Shown here piece by piece: positions 1-8,780 of a DNA stretch of 63,839 nt (within the stretch, counting starts at the first letter, position 1; each line of letters begins with the position of its first letter). The translations under genes were made by a program, and so were the position numbers. This DNA is from Chelativorans xinjiangensis (GTDB taxonomy: Bacteria; Pseudomonadota; Alphaproteobacteria; Rhizobiales; Rhizobiaceae). The notes under the pieces are model-generated. The model had not been told where the DNA came from. It did not search any database and saw only the letters and a list, made by a program, of their open reading frames with translations. The DNA is taken from positions 1 through 63,839 of the forward strand of contig NZ_WQNH01000028.1 of assembly GCF_009812055.1 (NCBI RefSeq). The letters are read 5' to 3'.

Positions 1-84
1 GGCGCTGCCGTGAAGAACCTGTCCCATAGTGCATCCTTCCATTCCTGGGAAAACAATGCACCATCAAAATGCGGGATCAAACAA

Positions 85-729
85 CTAGCTGCCACCCAAA
101 ATGCGCTTCACCTTGGCGCAGTAGGCCGAGGAGACGGGGTTCATGCGCTTGGCGCCGTGGCCGGCATTGTACCGCAGGATGGCGCCGCAGGTGTCGCCGC
201 CTCCCAGCGTATAAGCGCCGGCGAGATATTTCATGCCGTATTTGATGTTCGTCTCGGGGTCGTAGAGCGCCTTGACGGATCCGCGGTAGCCCATGCCCCG
301 AGCGGTGGACGGCTTGATCTGCATCAGGCCGATTTCGCCCGCCCTGCCACGCGCCGAGGCGCGGTAATTGCTCTCCACCGAAATGACGGCATGCGCGAGC
401 GCCACCGGCACGCCGTATTCGCTGGCATAGCGCGAAACAATCGTGTGGTAGGCGTGTCTGGCGTCGGGCTGTTTGGCTACGCTCACCTTCTTGGCGGTGC
501 CGCCGGCGAACTCTTCCAGGCGAGCTATCTTTTCCTCGTCTTTGGCCGTGGGCGCGGTCTTTCCACCTCGTATAACCTGCTTGATCAAAGGGGCGAGCGA
601 CCCCTTGTTGGTGCCGTTTGCATTGGCTTTCACAGTGGCAGGCGTGTTGGGAGAATCGTCCGCGGCCTCGGAGCCGCCCGTCGTCATGCCGACAACGAGC
701 GTTGCCGCAACAAGAATTTTGATGTGCAT
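85..729 (-). CDS. Lytic transglycosylase, SLT domain
   Basis: A 214-aa secreted enzyme predicted to cleave the MurNAc-GlcNAc bond of peptidoglycan. The N-terminus (MHIKILVAATLVVGM) looks like a signal peptide. A low-complexity linker covers about residues 25-60 and the Slt domain about 98-205. The catalytic glutamate is E119 in VISVESNYRA, followed by the family motifs GLMQIKP and RYNAGHG. The ATG at 729 was chosen because the open frame upstream of it encodes a basic non-signal sequence, while 729 opens directly onto the signal peptide. It lies downstream of the amidase, past a probable terminator, so it is likely a separate transcript. The family is clear; the specific physiological role is not. 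Confidence 0.9.
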   Translation of the reverse strand: MHIKILVAATLVVGMTTGGSEAADDSPNTPATVKANANGTNKGSLAPLIKQVIRGGKTAPTAKDEEKIARLEEFAGGTAKKVSVAKQPDARHAYHTIVSRYASEYGVPVALAHAVISVESNYRASARGRAGEIGLMQIKPSTARGMGYRGSVKALYDPETNIKYGMKYLAGAYTLGGGDTCGAILRYNAGHGAKRMNPVSSAYCAKVKRILGGS

Positions 730-788
730 TGTAATCCGTTTATTTTGCCGCTGCGGGCGCAGCGTGTTTTGTTGATTGCACGGCGTGG

Positions 789-815
789 AAAAACCCCGCC
801 GCCGACCCAGCGGGG
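789..815 (-). terminator. Rho-independent-type terminator after the djlA-like/amidase operon
   Basis: On the minus strand CCCCGC and GCGGGG form a 6-bp GC stem around a 10-nt loop, followed by TTTTT. It sits between the amidase stop (890) and the start of the lytic transglycosylase (729). The stem is short, hence moderate confidence. Confidence 0.45.
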
Positions 816-889
816 CGTGTCGCAGGCAAAAATGCGCCAATGAGGGCTTACTCACTCAATAAAATTAACACTTTGAAATATTTAGCGAT

Positions 890-1657
890 TCAGCCGACAG
901 CGTTCTTCGGCAGCGCGGACAGGAGCCGCGCAAGCGTGTCGCGGGTCGAGGGATCGGCGGCGCCGTCCACCCGCGCCGGGCGGAAATGGCGCTGGAAGGC
1001 GCTCACCACGGTCGCTGTCGCGGCATCGAATAAGCCCGTTATCTCAACGCCGTACCCATAGAGCGCCAGCATCGTCTGCAGCGTCTCCACCGCCTCGCCC
1101 CGGTCTCCCTCGGCGAGCACCCGACCGTCCGTCAGCGGCGCCGGCACGACATGATGGCCGACCCCCTCGCGCGCCAGGAGATCCCAGGGGAACTTTTCGC
1201 CCGGATCGACCTTGCGACCAGGTGCCACGTCCGAATGGGCAAGCACCCTTTGCGGCGCAATTGGATGCCGCCGGCACAAATCGCGGCACAGGGCGATCAC
1301 CGCGGCGATCTGCTGGGCGGGAAAATCCGGATAGCCGAGCTCGTGGCCGGGATTGACGATCTCGATGCCGATGGAAAAAGAGTTGACGTCGCTTACCCCC
1401 TGCCAGGAGCCCCTGCCGGCGTGCCACGCGCGCGCGCCCTCGCGCACCATCTGCACGACGCGCCCGTCCTCATGCACGAGATAGTGTGCCGAGACCTCGC
1501 TTTCGGGATCGCACAGCCGGCGCTCCGCCGCCTCGCCGCTCTCCATGCCCGTATAATGCAGGATCAGCGCGTCGGGCCGCATCCCGCTGCGCCGCGCGCC
1601 GAAATTGGGGGAGACGCGCACGTGCGCCGGCGCGTATTCGGCGGTGAAGCCGATCAT
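890..1657 (-). CDS. N-acetylmuramoyl-L-alanine amidase (AmpD/AmiD type) with peptidoglycan-binding domain
   Basis: A 255-aa zinc amidase (Amidase_2) that cuts the bond between MurNAc and L-Ala of the stem peptide. Zinc-ligand regions are visible as LILHYTGM (H34) and LAHSDVAPGRKVDPG, with the GIEIVNPG strand between them. The C-terminal third (TLQTMLALYGY ... VSAFQRHFRP) is a PG_binding_1 repeat. The ATG at 1657 overlaps the stop of the upstream TerB-DnaJ gene by 4 bp (ATGA), which decides the start and indicates translational coupling. No signal peptide is visible, so a cytoplasmic muropeptide-recycling role (AmpD-like) is as likely as periplasmic action. Confidence 0.9.
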   Translation of the reverse strand: MIGFTAEYAPAHVRVSPNFGARRSGMRPDALILHYTGMESGEAAERRLCDPESEVSAHYLVHEDGRVVQMVREGARAWHAGRGSWQGVSDVNSFSIGIEIVNPGHELGYPDFPAQQIAAVIALCRDLCRRHPIAPQRVLAHSDVAPGRKVDPGEKFPWDLLAREGVGHHVVPAPLTDGRVLAEGDRGEAVETLQTMLALYGYGVEITGLFDAATATVVSAFQRHFRPARVDGAADPSTRDTLARLLSALPKNAVG

Positions 1658-2361
1658 GCCGGCCGCCGGCTTTTCTCGAGCTGCTCGTAGGCCGCGTTGA
1701 GCGCGGCGACGCGGGTGTTGGCGATGGCGATGAACTCCTCCGGCACGCCGCGCGCGATCAGGCGGTCGGGATGGCTTTCGGCCACCAGTTCCCGATAGCG
1801 GCGCCTGATCTCCTGAAAGGGGGCATCGCGCCCGACGCCGAGCAGGATGTACGGATCGCCCTCCCCCGCCGCCACGTGCCTGGCGCGGATTTGCGCATAG
1901 TGCCTCTCGCTGATGCCGAAGATCTCCGCCACGCGGGCGAGAAACGCCTGCTCCCCATCGTGCAGCACGCCGTCGGCCTTGGCGATGTGGAACAGCCCGT
2001 CGAGAATGTCCTCCAGCATCGCGCAGTTGGGCCTGCCCGAGCCGCACAGCCCGGCCATCTGCCGTGCATAGGCCTCGAAGCCGGCCACGTCCTTCTTGGC
2101 GAGGTCGTAGAGGCGGGCGACATTGCGCATTTCCTCGCGCGGCACGGAGAATATCTCATGGAAGGCACGCACCTCGTCCGGCGTCACGATGCCGTCGGCC
2201 TTGGCCATCTTTGCCGACAGCGCGATCAACGCGATGGAAAAGGCCACTCGCCGCCGCAGCTCCGGATCGCCCTTGAAAGCCGTGCGCACCGCCTCGACCA
2301 GCGCCGAAACGCCGCCGGATGCGCGGGTCAGGAGTTCGGAGATGCGGACAAGGATGCTCAT
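1654..2361 (-). CDS. DjlA-like TerB/DnaJ-domain co-chaperone
   Basis: A 235-aa protein. A TerB-like helical domain covers about residues 45-160 (AKMAKADGIVTPDEV and HIAKADGVLHDGEQ, two related acidic helices), followed by a C-terminal J domain (DPYILLGV ... ESHPDRL, with the HPD signature that activates Hsp70/DnaK ATPase). This order matches the DjlA family, but the usual N-terminal membrane anchor is weak. The ATG at 2361 was chosen because conserved sequence starts there (MSILVRISELL). The gene is coupled to the amidase by an ATGA overlap, a common pairing in this order. Function beyond co-chaperone is not inferable. Confidence 0.85.
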   Translation of the reverse strand: MSILVRISELLTRASGGVSALVEAVRTAFKGDPELRRRVAFSIALIALSAKMAKADGIVTPDEVRAFHEIFSVPREEMRNVARLYDLAKKDVAGFEAYARQMAGLCGSGRPNCAMLEDILDGLFHIAKADGVLHDGEQAFLARVAEIFGISERHYAQIRARHVAAGEGDPYILLGVGRDAPFQEIRRRYRELVAESHPDRLIARGVPEEFIAIANTRVAALNAAYEQLEKSRRPA

Positions 2362-2460
2362 CGCCGGCACTTTTAAAACGATTTGCCGTCGAATTCGAGG
2401 CTGGATTTTCGCCATGCCCGGCCGTGACGGGAAAGCCCGTCTCCAACCGCCCGCGCGCGC

Positions 2461-2490
2461 AAAAAAGAAAGGCCGGTGACCCGGCCTTTC
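2461..2490 (-). terminator. Intrinsic terminator downstream of the small lipoprotein gene
   Basis: A perfect 10-bp stem (2467-2476 with 2481-2490, GAAAGGCCGG/CCGGCCTTTC) with a 4-nt loop is followed on the minus strand by TTTTTT. It stops transcription coming from the small lipoprotein gene before the djlA-like gene. A near-identical hairpin terminates the microprotein gene at 15856-15879 on the other strand. Confidence 0.75.
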
Positions 2491-2527
2491 TCATGGAAGC
2501 CCAGCCGAAACCCGTCTCCCCTGGCGA

Positions 2528-2649
2528 CTAGTGGTGCGATCCTGACAGATGGTACCCATCTGTCAGGACAAATCGCCCCACCAGACCAATAGCTTGTGGG
2601 CTGACCTTTCCAAACGGATGGGTACCATCCGTTTGGGTCGGACCACTAG
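2528..2649. mobile_element. 122-bp MITE-like palindromic element
   Basis: The ends are inverted repeats starting CTAGTGGT (2528-2535) and ending ACCACTAG (2642-2649), with further matches inward. Inside are two perfect 12-bp hairpins with 3-nt loops: 2541-2552/2556-2567 (CCTGACAGATGG arms) and 2610-2621/2625-2636 (CCAAACGGATGG arms). The central GATGGTACCCATC of one is the reverse complement of the corresponding part of the other, so the element is a nested, nearly self-complementary unit. It carries no ORF. Together with the adjacent terminator it occupies the gene-free 2362-2705 stretch. Confidence 0.6.
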
Positions 2650-2705
2650 AGACAAACGCCATCGGAGGGGGATTTCGGTGCGGACCTCGAACTGTTGGGA
2701 AAGCG

Positions 2706-2918
2706 TTACTGCTGCGTGTCTCCGCCCGTCCCGCCGGTATCGGGCTCAAGGCCCTGTGTCGTTGTATCGTCCGTTCCCTCCGCCGGCTCTTCCAGCGGCG
2801 CCGTCTGCTCGGCACCGCCAGTGTCGCCACCCGGCGCAGCCGTATCACCGCCCTCGCCGCATGCCGCAAGCCCCACAAGGGCCGCCGCGGACAAAAGCCC
2901 GATGAAAACCTTGTTCAT
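2706..2918 (-). CDS. Small secreted lipoprotein, Gly/Thr/Asp-rich
   Basis: A 70-aa product. An N-terminal signal (MNKVFIGLLSAAALVGLAAC) ends in a lipobox (LAAC, acylated Cys20). The rest is a low-complexity acidic tail rich in G, T, D and E. The start at 2918 is fixed by a strong ribosome binding site, AGGAGACGTGAA. Such alphaproteobacterial mini-lipoproteins have no assigned function. It is probably monocistronic, with the terminator at 2461-2490. Confidence 0.75.
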   Translation of the reverse strand: MNKVFIGLLSAAALVGLAACGEGGDTAAPGGDTGGAEQTAPLEEPAEGTDDTTTQGLEPDTGGTGGDTQQ

Positions 2919-3064
2919 TTCACGTCTCCTTTTCAGGCAAGCCTGACGGCGGGCACAAGCCCCACGTCGGGCAGCCGCGGCAGGAATGCGCACCATCGTT
3001 CGGGGGTTTCCTCACATTTCGTGAAGAGCGGTCACGGTTGGGTGATCGGCCGCGCCGCCGCCTC

Positions 3065-3586
3065 TCACAGAATGGTGGCGCTGCGGGCGGCCTGATCGTA
3101 CTGGCCGGAGATACTGCGCATGGTGGCGGCGATGCCCGACAGCGCCTTTTCATCCAGGTTGAGCCGCTTCATGCTGTCCACCAGCAGGCCCTCGCGCACC
3201 TCGTGATAGCGCCGGCAGGCCTCGACGCCCTTTTCCGTCGCCTTCACCGTCTTCTCCTTGCCGCGCCGGCTGCTCTTTACGAGGTCGAGCGCCGCCAGCT
3301 TGTTGATGGCGTAGGTGACGACGTGGGTGTCTTCGATGTTGAACATCATGCACAGTTCCGACAGCGTCTTCTCGCGCCCGCGGTGGGCGACGGCGTGCAA
3401 GAGGTGCACGGCGACCGGCTGCAGCCCCGATACGCCGGCCGCCGCCATGCAGCGCACCATCCATCGCTCGAACGAGTGGTGCATCAGCGTCATGGCATAC
3501 TCGATTTCCGACAGCGCCGGCATGCCCCCGGCCGCAAGATGCGCGGCGGCAACGATGGGCCCTATTCCCTTGTTCTCCTCAGTCAT
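3065..3586 (-). CDS. MarR-family winged-helix regulator
   Basis: A 173-aa regulator. The wHTH is central (LSELCMMFNIEDTHVVTYAINKLAALDLV, about residues 83-111, with the wing at SSRRGKEKTV). Long N- and C-terminal helices provide the dimer interface. The start at 3586 follows GAGGTGATC; an upstream in-frame ATG at 3643 lacks a ribosome binding site and would overlap the probable operator. It is divergent from the hydantoinase/oxoprolinase gene with a 17-bp perfect palindrome between them, so autoregulation and control of that gene are plausible inferences. Confidence 0.8.
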   Translation of the reverse strand: MTEENKGIGPIVAAAHLAAGGMPALSEIEYAMTLMHHSFERWMVRCMAAAGVSGLQPVAVHLLHAVAHRGREKTLSELCMMFNIEDTHVVTYAINKLAALDLVKSSRRGKEKTVKATEKGVEACRRYHEVREGLLVDSMKRLNLDEKALSGIAATMRSISGQYDQAARSATIL

Positions 3587-3638
3587 GATCACCTCGAAGA
3601 CAATGCGACGGCGCGAGGGTGGCACGTTGAGATAATTT

Positions 3639-3655
3639 GTCAATAAATTATTGAC
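3639..3655. promoter_or_regulatory. Palindromic operator candidate for the adjacent MarR regulator
   Basis: GTCAATAA-A-TTATTGAC is a perfect 8+1+8 bp palindrome in the 127-bp gap between the divergent MarR gene and the fused hyuA-hyuB gene. Its size and position fit a MarR dimer site; binding is inferred. Confidence 0.55.
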
Positions 3656-3713
3656 GTTTTATTCCTGACGTGGTTTTGCTGAGGCAGTGGCCGATGCAAA
3701 AAGGAGCGAGCGC

Positions 3714-6700
3714 ATGACTGCCGGCAGATGGGACTTCTGGATTGACCGTGGCGGCACCTTCACCGACGTCATCGGCCGCGACCCCGAAGGCCGGCTTCAT
3801 GCGCGCAAGCTGCTGTCGGAAAACCCCGAAGCCTACCGCGACGCCGGCATCCAGGGCATCCGCGAGCTCCTGGGCGTTAAGGCCGGCGAGCCCATGCCCT
3901 CGCACCTGATCGGCGAGGTGAAGATGGGCACCACGGTCGCCACCAACGCGCTTCTGGAGCGCAAGGGCGACCGCGTTCTCCTGCTCGTCACCAAAGGCTT
4001 TCGCGACGCCCTGAAGATCGCCTACCAGGCCCGCCCCGACATCTTCGCCAAGGAGATCGTGCTGCCCGAACAGCTCTACGAGCGCGTCGTCGAGGTGCCG
4101 GAGCGCGTGCGCGTCGACGGCACGGTGGAGACGGCACTCGATCTTGCAGCGGTGCGCGCTAAGATGGAGGCGGCGAGAAAGGACGGCATCGACGCCGTGG
4201 CGGTCGTCTTCATGCACGCCTGGAAATACCCGGAGCACGAGAAGGAGGCCGCCGAACTTGCCCGCGCCCTCGGCTTCTCGCAAGTTTCGGCGAGCCACGA
4301 GACGTCGCCGCTGATAAAGCTCGTCGGCCGCGGCGACACGGCGGTGGTCGACGCGTATCTGTCCCCCATCCTTGCGCGTTATGTGCGGCTAGTGGCGGGC
4401 GAGCTTGGAATCCAATCGCATGATACGTCGGCGCGCGTCTCGCCCCCCTCTGTCCTGCCGGACATCTCCCCCACGAGGGGGGAGATTGGTGGTGGTGATG
4501 ACGGCACATCTCTTAGGAAGGGACGAACGGCTGATGACGGCGCAATCTCCCCCCTCGTGGGGGAGATGTCCGGCAGGACAGAGGGGGGCGAGACGGGCGC
4601 CGACAAAGCCGACCGCGATCCCCCCTTCCCCCGCCTCAAGTTCATGATGTCGTCCGGCGGGCTCACCGCGGCCGACATGTTCCAGGGCAAGGACGCCATC
4701 CTCTCCGGCCCCGCCGGCGGCGTGGTGGGCATGGTGGAGACGGCGCGCATCGCCGGTTTCGAGAAGGTGATCGGCTTCGACATGGGCGGCACCTCGACCG
4801 ACGTCGCCCATTACGAGGGCGAATATGAACGCGCCTTCGACACCGAGGTGGCCGGCGTGCGCATCCGCGCGCCGATGATGCGCATCCACACGGTGGCCGC
4901 CGGCGGCGGCTCCGTCCTGCACTATGAGGACGGCCGCCTTAAGGTCGGTCCCGATTCGGCCGGCGCCAACCCCGGCCCCGCCTGCTACCGCCGCGGCGGC
5001 CCCCTCGCCGTCACCGACGCCAACCTCATGCTGGGCAAGCTGCAGCCGGATTTCTTCCCGGCGATCTTCGGCCCCGGCCAGGACCAGCCGCTCGACGCCG
5101 ACACCGTGCGCGAGCGTTTCACCGCCCTGGCGGAAAGGGTCGGCGACGGCCGCCGCCCGGAGGTCGTGGCCGAGGGCTTCGTCACCATCGCCGTCGAGAA
5201 CATGGCCAACGCCATCAAGAAGATCTCCGTCCAGCGCGGCTACGACGTCACCCGCTACCTGCTCAACTGCTTCGGCGGCGCCGGCGGCCAGCACGCCTGC
5301 CTGGTGGCCGACGCGCTGGGCATGGAATCCGTCCTCATCCACCCCCTCTCCGGCCTTCTCTCGGCCTACGGCATCGGCCTTGCCACCGTCTCGGCCTCGC
5401 GCCAGAAGGCGCTGATCAAGCCGCTGTCTAAGGCCGCCCTCCCCGAGATCGAGGCGCTGATCGCCGAATTGCGCGAGGAGGTGGGGAAGGAACTCGCCGA
5501 CCAGGGCATCGCGGCCGCGACCACCGAGTGGCGCCTGCGCCTCGAGGTCCGCTACGACGGCACCGATACGACGCTCTCCGTCCCCTTCGACGAGCGCTCC
5601 ATCGACGCCGCCAGAACCGCCTTCGAGAGCGCCCACAAGGCGCAGTTCGGCTTCGTCTACGACGACAAGCCGATGGTCGTCGAGGCGGTCAATGTCGAGG
5701 GCGTGGACGCCCGCGCGGCGGGGCCGGAAGAGCCGTCCCTTGCCGTCAACGACACCGCGCCGGAACCGCACGTCACCCGCCGCATCTTCTGCGAGGGAGA
5801 ATGGCGCGAAGCCGGCATCTTCCGCCGCGCCGACCTGTCCCCCGGCAACCGCATCGACGGCCCTGCGCTCGTCATCGAGGACAACCAGACGATCGTCGTC
5901 GAGCCCGGCTGGCAGGCCGGGATCACGGCGCGCAATCACGTGCTCATGCGCCGCGTCGAGAAGAAGCCGCGCCAGGCAGCCCTCGGCACCGCGGCCGATC
6001 CGGTCATGCTGGAGGTCTTCAACAACCTCTTCATGTCGATCGCCGAGCAGATGGGCGTGACGCTCCAGAACACCGCCTATTCGGTGAACATCAAGGAGCG
6101 GCTCGACTTCTCCTGCGCCGTCTTCGACCGTAACGGCGCGCTGGTTGCCAACGCCCCGCACATGCCGGTGCATCTGGGCTCCATGGACCGCTCGGTGGAG
6201 ACCATCATCCGCCTCAACGAAGGCGACATCCGCCCCGGCGACGTCTTCGCGCTCAACGCCCCCTATAACGGCGGCACGCACCTGCCCGACATCACCGTCG
6301 TGACGCCGGTGTTCGATGGTGAGGAGTGGTCGGCCGACGGCCGATCGATCGACAACGATTTGTCGATCGAAACGACGAACGCCCGGAGCCATAGCGAAGG
6401 GCCGGGCAACATACTCTTTTGGGTCGCCTCGCGCGGCCACCACGCCGATGTCGGCGGCACGGCGCCCGGCTCCATGACGCCGCTCGCCACCAATGTGGAC
6501 GAGGAGGGCGTGCTGTTCGACAATTTCCGCCTCGTCGAACGCGGCCGCTTCCGCGAGAAGGAACTGCACCACCTCCTCACCGACCACCCCTACCCCGCCC
6601 GCAACCCGCACCAGAACATCGCCGACCTGAAGGCGCAGATCGCCGCCAACGAAAAGGGCGTGGCGGAACTGAGGAAAATGGTCGCCGACTTCGGCCTCGA

Positions 6701-7619
6701 CGTGGTCGAGGCCTATATGGGCCATGTCCAGGACAACGCCGCCGAAAGCGTGCGCCGCGTGCTGGAACGCCTGCCCGACGTCTCCGAATACGAGTACCCG
6801 ACCGACACGGGCCAGGTGATCAAGGTGAAGATCACGGTGGACCGGGAAAAGCGCGAGGCGACGGTCGATTTCACCGGCACCTCGCCTGTGATGAAGAACA
6901 ACTTCAACGCGCCGGAGCCCGTCGCCCGCGCTGCCGTGCTTTACGCCTTCCGCGTCATGGTGGAGGGCTCCATCCCCATGAACGCCGGATGCCTGCGCCC
7001 GATCAGGATCGTCATCCCGGAAGGGTGCATGCTGCGCCCCGCCTACCCGGCCGCCGTGGTGGCCGGCAACGTGGAGACCTCGCAGCACGTCACCAACGCG
7101 CTGTTCGCCGCCATGGGGGCGCTTGCCAACGCGCAAGGGACGATGAACAACCTGACCTTCGGCAACGAGACCTACCAGTATTACGAGACCATCTGCTCCG
7201 GCTCTCCCGCCGGCCGCATGAACGACGGCCGCGGCTTCAACGGCACGAGCGGTGTCCACACCCACATGACCAACTCCCGCCTCACCGATCCGGAGATCCT
7301 GGAGCTGCGCTTCCCCGTGCTTCTCGAGGATTTCCACATCCGCGAGGGCTCCGGCGGCAAGGGCAGGTGGAACGCCGGCAACGGCACGCGGCGCACCCTG
7401 CGCTTCCTGGAAACCATGGAATGCGCCATCCTCTCCTCCCACCGCACCGTGCCGCCGCGCGGTATCAACGGCGGCGGCGACGGCCAACTCGGCAAGACGG
7501 AGGTGCGCCGCAAGGACGGCCGCATCGAGCGGCTGAAGGGCTGCGACCAGACCGTGGTGGAGGCCGGCGAAGCGGTGATCGTGACGACGCCAACGGCGGG
7601 CGGATTCGGGCGGGGGTGA
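3714..7619 (+). CDS. Fused HyuA-HyuB hydantoinase / 5-oxoprolinase with an in-frame palindromic insert
   Basis: A 1301-aa ATP-dependent ring-opening enzyme of the 5-oxoprolinase/N-methylhydantoinase family. The HyuA half (about residues 1-750) has the N-terminal [31 protein letters not shown] and GGAGGQHA motifs. The HyuB half starts near residue 761 ([17 protein letters not shown]) and ends with the glycine-rich [10 protein letters not shown]. The start at 3714 has AAGGAG 9 nt upstream. Between HyuA residues of about 241 and 295 the frame reads through a 158-bp repeat (4437-4594), giving a P/G/S-rich segment absent from the family. The specific substrate is unknown. It is probably regulated by the divergent MarR. 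Confidence 0.88.
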   Translation: MTAGRWDFWIDRGGTFTDVIGRDPEGRLHARKLLSENPEAYRDAGIQGIRELLGVKAGEPMPSHLIGEVKMGTTVATNALLERKGDRVLLLVTKGFRDALKIAYQARPDIFAKEIVLPEQLYERVVEVPERVRVDGTVETALDLAAVRAKMEAARKDGIDAVAVVFMHAWKYPEHEKEAAELARALGFSQVSASHETSPLIKLVGRGDTAVVDAYLSPILARYVRLVAGELGIQSHDTSARVSPPSVLPDISPTRGEIGGGDDGTSLRKGRTADDGAISPLVGEMSGRTEGGETGADKADRDPPFPRLKFMMSSGGLTAADMFQGKDAILSGPAGGVVGMVETARIAGFEKVIGFDMGGTSTDVAHYEGEYERAFDTEVAGVRIRAPMMRIHTVAAGGGSVLHYEDGRLKVGPDSAGANPGPACYRRGGPLAVTDANLMLGKLQPDFFPAIFGPGQDQPLDADTVRERFTALAERVGDGRRPEVVAEGFVTIAVENMANAIKKISVQRGYDVTRYLLNCFGGAGGQHACLVADALGMESVLIHPLSGLLSAYGIGLATVSASRQKALIKPLSKAALPEIEALIAELREEVGKELADQGIAAATTEWRLRLEVRYDGTDTTLSVPFDERSIDAARTAFESAHKAQFGFVYDDKPMVVEAVNVEGVDARAAGPEEPSLAVNDTAPEPHVTRRIFCEGEWREAGIFRRADLSPGNRIDGPALVIEDNQTIVVEPGWQAGITARNHVLMRRVEKKPRQAALGTAADPVMLEVFNNLFMSIAEQMGVTLQNTAYSVNIKERLDFSCAVFDRNGALVANAPHMPVHLGSMDRSVETIIRLNEGDIRPGDVFALNAPYNGGTHLPDITVVTPVFDGEEWSADGRSIDNDLSIETTNARSHSEGPGNILFWVASRGHHADVGGTAPGSMTPLATNVDEEGVLFDNFRLVERGRFREKELHHLLTDHPYPARNPHQNIADLKAQIAANEKGVAELRKMVADFGLDVVEAYMGHVQDNAAESVRRVLERLPDVSEYEYPTDTGQVIKVKITVDREKREATVDFTGTSPVMKNNFNAPEPVARAAVLYAFRVMVEGSIPMNAGCLRPIRIVIPEGCMLRPAYPAAVVAGNVETSQHVTNALFAAMGALANAQGTMNNLTFGNETYQYYETICSGSPAGRMNDGRGFNGTSGVHTHMTNSRLTDPEILELRFPVLLEDFHIREGSGGKGRWNAGNGTRRTLRFLETMECAILSSHRTVPPRGINGGGDGQLGKTEVRRKDGRIERLKGCDQTVVEAGEAVIVTTPTAGGFGRG
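4437..4594. repeat. Family-A inverted-repeat element inside the hyuA-hyuB reading frame
   Basis: The arms 4437-4488 and 4543-4594 are perfect 52-bp inverted repeats (beginning GTCTCGCCCCCCTCTGTCCT) with a 54-bp spacer. The element is open in the frame of the host gene. Related copies lie at 10741-10905, 23347-23506, 36761-36920 and 60459-60617, all intergenic or upstream of a coding domain. Confidence 0.85.
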
Positions 7620-7758
7620 GAGGTCTCCTCGGTCAGGCGTGAGGGGTGGGGTATCCACCCTTCGATAAGCCTTTAAAGTTAGGCGGGCGCGAAAGGGGTG
7701 CCGACCATCTTGATTTCCAATTTAATGTTAGGATGCGCCGGCGAAACAGCCCCCATCC

Positions 7759-8562
7759 CTAAGCGTACGGAAGCTTCCCAAGCGACGAAAAGCGCTCGTT
7801 CAACCCATTGAGCCGCGCCATGTCGTCCTCGCCAAGTTCGAAATCGAACACGTCGATATTTTCCGCCAGGTGCGCGGGCAAGTTGGCCTTCGGCACGGCA
7901 GCCGTGCCGCGCTGCAGGTTCCAGCGGATCAGCACCTGGGCGGGCGACTTGCCGTGCTTGGCGGCGATCTCCCCAAGCCTCGCGTCGTCGAGCCGCTTGC
8001 CGCGCGTCAGCGGGCTGTAGGCCTGGATGATCATCCTCTTCTCGTTCGCGTAGCGCAGCATGTCGTCGCTGTGGCCGAACGGGCTCCACTCGATCTGGTT
8101 GACGGTCGGCACCTCGCCCGTCGCCTCGATCAGGCGGTCGATCAGGTCGGTGGAGTAGTTGCTGACGCCGATGTCTCGCGTAAGGCCCTCTTCCTTCGCC
8201 CGGATCAGGCCGCGCCACAGCTCTTCGCCGGGCCCGGACGACGGCGGGCGGTGTATGAGCATGAGATCGGCGTGGTCGAGGCCGAGCTCGCCCAGATAGG
8301 CGCGCGTCGCCTCGTAGGCATCGTCCGTCTCTTCCACCTTGGTGACGAGATAGAAATCCGAGCGCTCGATACCGCTGCGGCGGATGCCTTCTCCGACACC
8401 CGGCTGCGTTCCGTAATCCACGGCCGTGTCGATCAGGCGATAGCCGAGTTCCAGGGCCGCGGCGACCGTTCCTGCCGTATCGTCCGTGAGTTGCCAGGTG
8501 CCGAGACCGAATGCCGGCATCCTGTTGCCGGTATGCAGCGGCAGCGTGGTGTTCGCATCCAT
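7759..8562 (-). CDS. Aldo/keto reductase
   Basis: A 267-aa cytosolic NADPH-dependent oxidoreductase of the AKR TIM-barrel family. The catalytic tetrad regions are visible in order: DTAVDYG (Asp and Tyr), LVTKVE (Lys) and LMLIHRP (His). The C-terminal half carries the phosphate-binding GTAAVPKA segment. The ATG at 8562 was preferred over 8568 because AAGGAG is then 6 nt upstream rather than abutting. It is divergent from btaA. The natural substrate cannot be told from sequence; 2,5-diketo-gluconate-reductase-like names are often given to such proteins. Confidence 0.9.
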   Translation of the reverse strand: MDANTTLPLHTGNRMPAFGLGTWQLTDDTAGTVAAALELGYRLIDTAVDYGTQPGVGEGIRRSGIERSDFYLVTKVEETDDAYEATRAYLGELGLDHADLMLIHRPPSSGPGEELWRGLIRAKEEGLTRDIGVSNYSTDLIDRLIEATGEVPTVNQIEWSPFGHSDDMLRYANEKRMIIQAYSPLTRGKRLDDARLGEIAAKHGKSPAQVLIRWNLQRGTAAVPKANLPAHLAENIDVFDFELGEDDMARLNGLNERFSSLGKLPYA

Positions 8563-8706
8563 TGCCATCTCCTTGTCTTCCCGCTTGCGGACCGCCGGAG
8601 GCCCGGTCTTTCGGCTCTAACCCAGGCTCCGGCGACATGTTCCAGGCTACCCGCGGATATCGCCATGGCCGGCTGGGCGCCCTCCCATCCACAGCCCCGT
8701 CACATA

Positions 8707-8735
8707 CCGTCACATCGCCTTCACCCGCCTGTCAC
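8707..8735 (+). promoter_or_regulatory. Pho-box-like direct repeats upstream of btaA
   Basis: Three 7-bp units (CCGTCAC at 8707, CCTTCAC at 8718, CTGTCAC at 8729) are spaced exactly 11 bp apart, the periodicity of the PhoB site (CTGTCAT-n4-CTGTCAT). Another GTCAC lies at 8699. btaAB is known to be PhoB-controlled in Sinorhizobium; here that is an inference from the site. Confidence 0.6.
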
Positions 8736-8780
8736 GCGCCTCCGCTAGCCCCTTGGACAGTGTCCAAGGGGGATTCTCCC

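Noticed and set aside
3714-7619. hyuA-hyuB as part of pyrimidine catabolism because of the name hydantoinase
   Set aside because: It is the ATP-dependent oxoprolinase-type enzyme, 27 kb from the cyclic-amidohydrolase dihydropyrimidinase, and has its own MarR regulator.
4389-7658. Very long open frame (over 1000 codons) on the minus strand opposite hyuA-hyuB, plus similar long frames opposite preA/preT (47058-49232) and the double ATPase (51889-53736)
   Set aside because: These mirror GC-rich codon-position bias of the real genes, have His/Arg/Gly/Ala-rich composition with no motifs, and lack ribosome binding sites.
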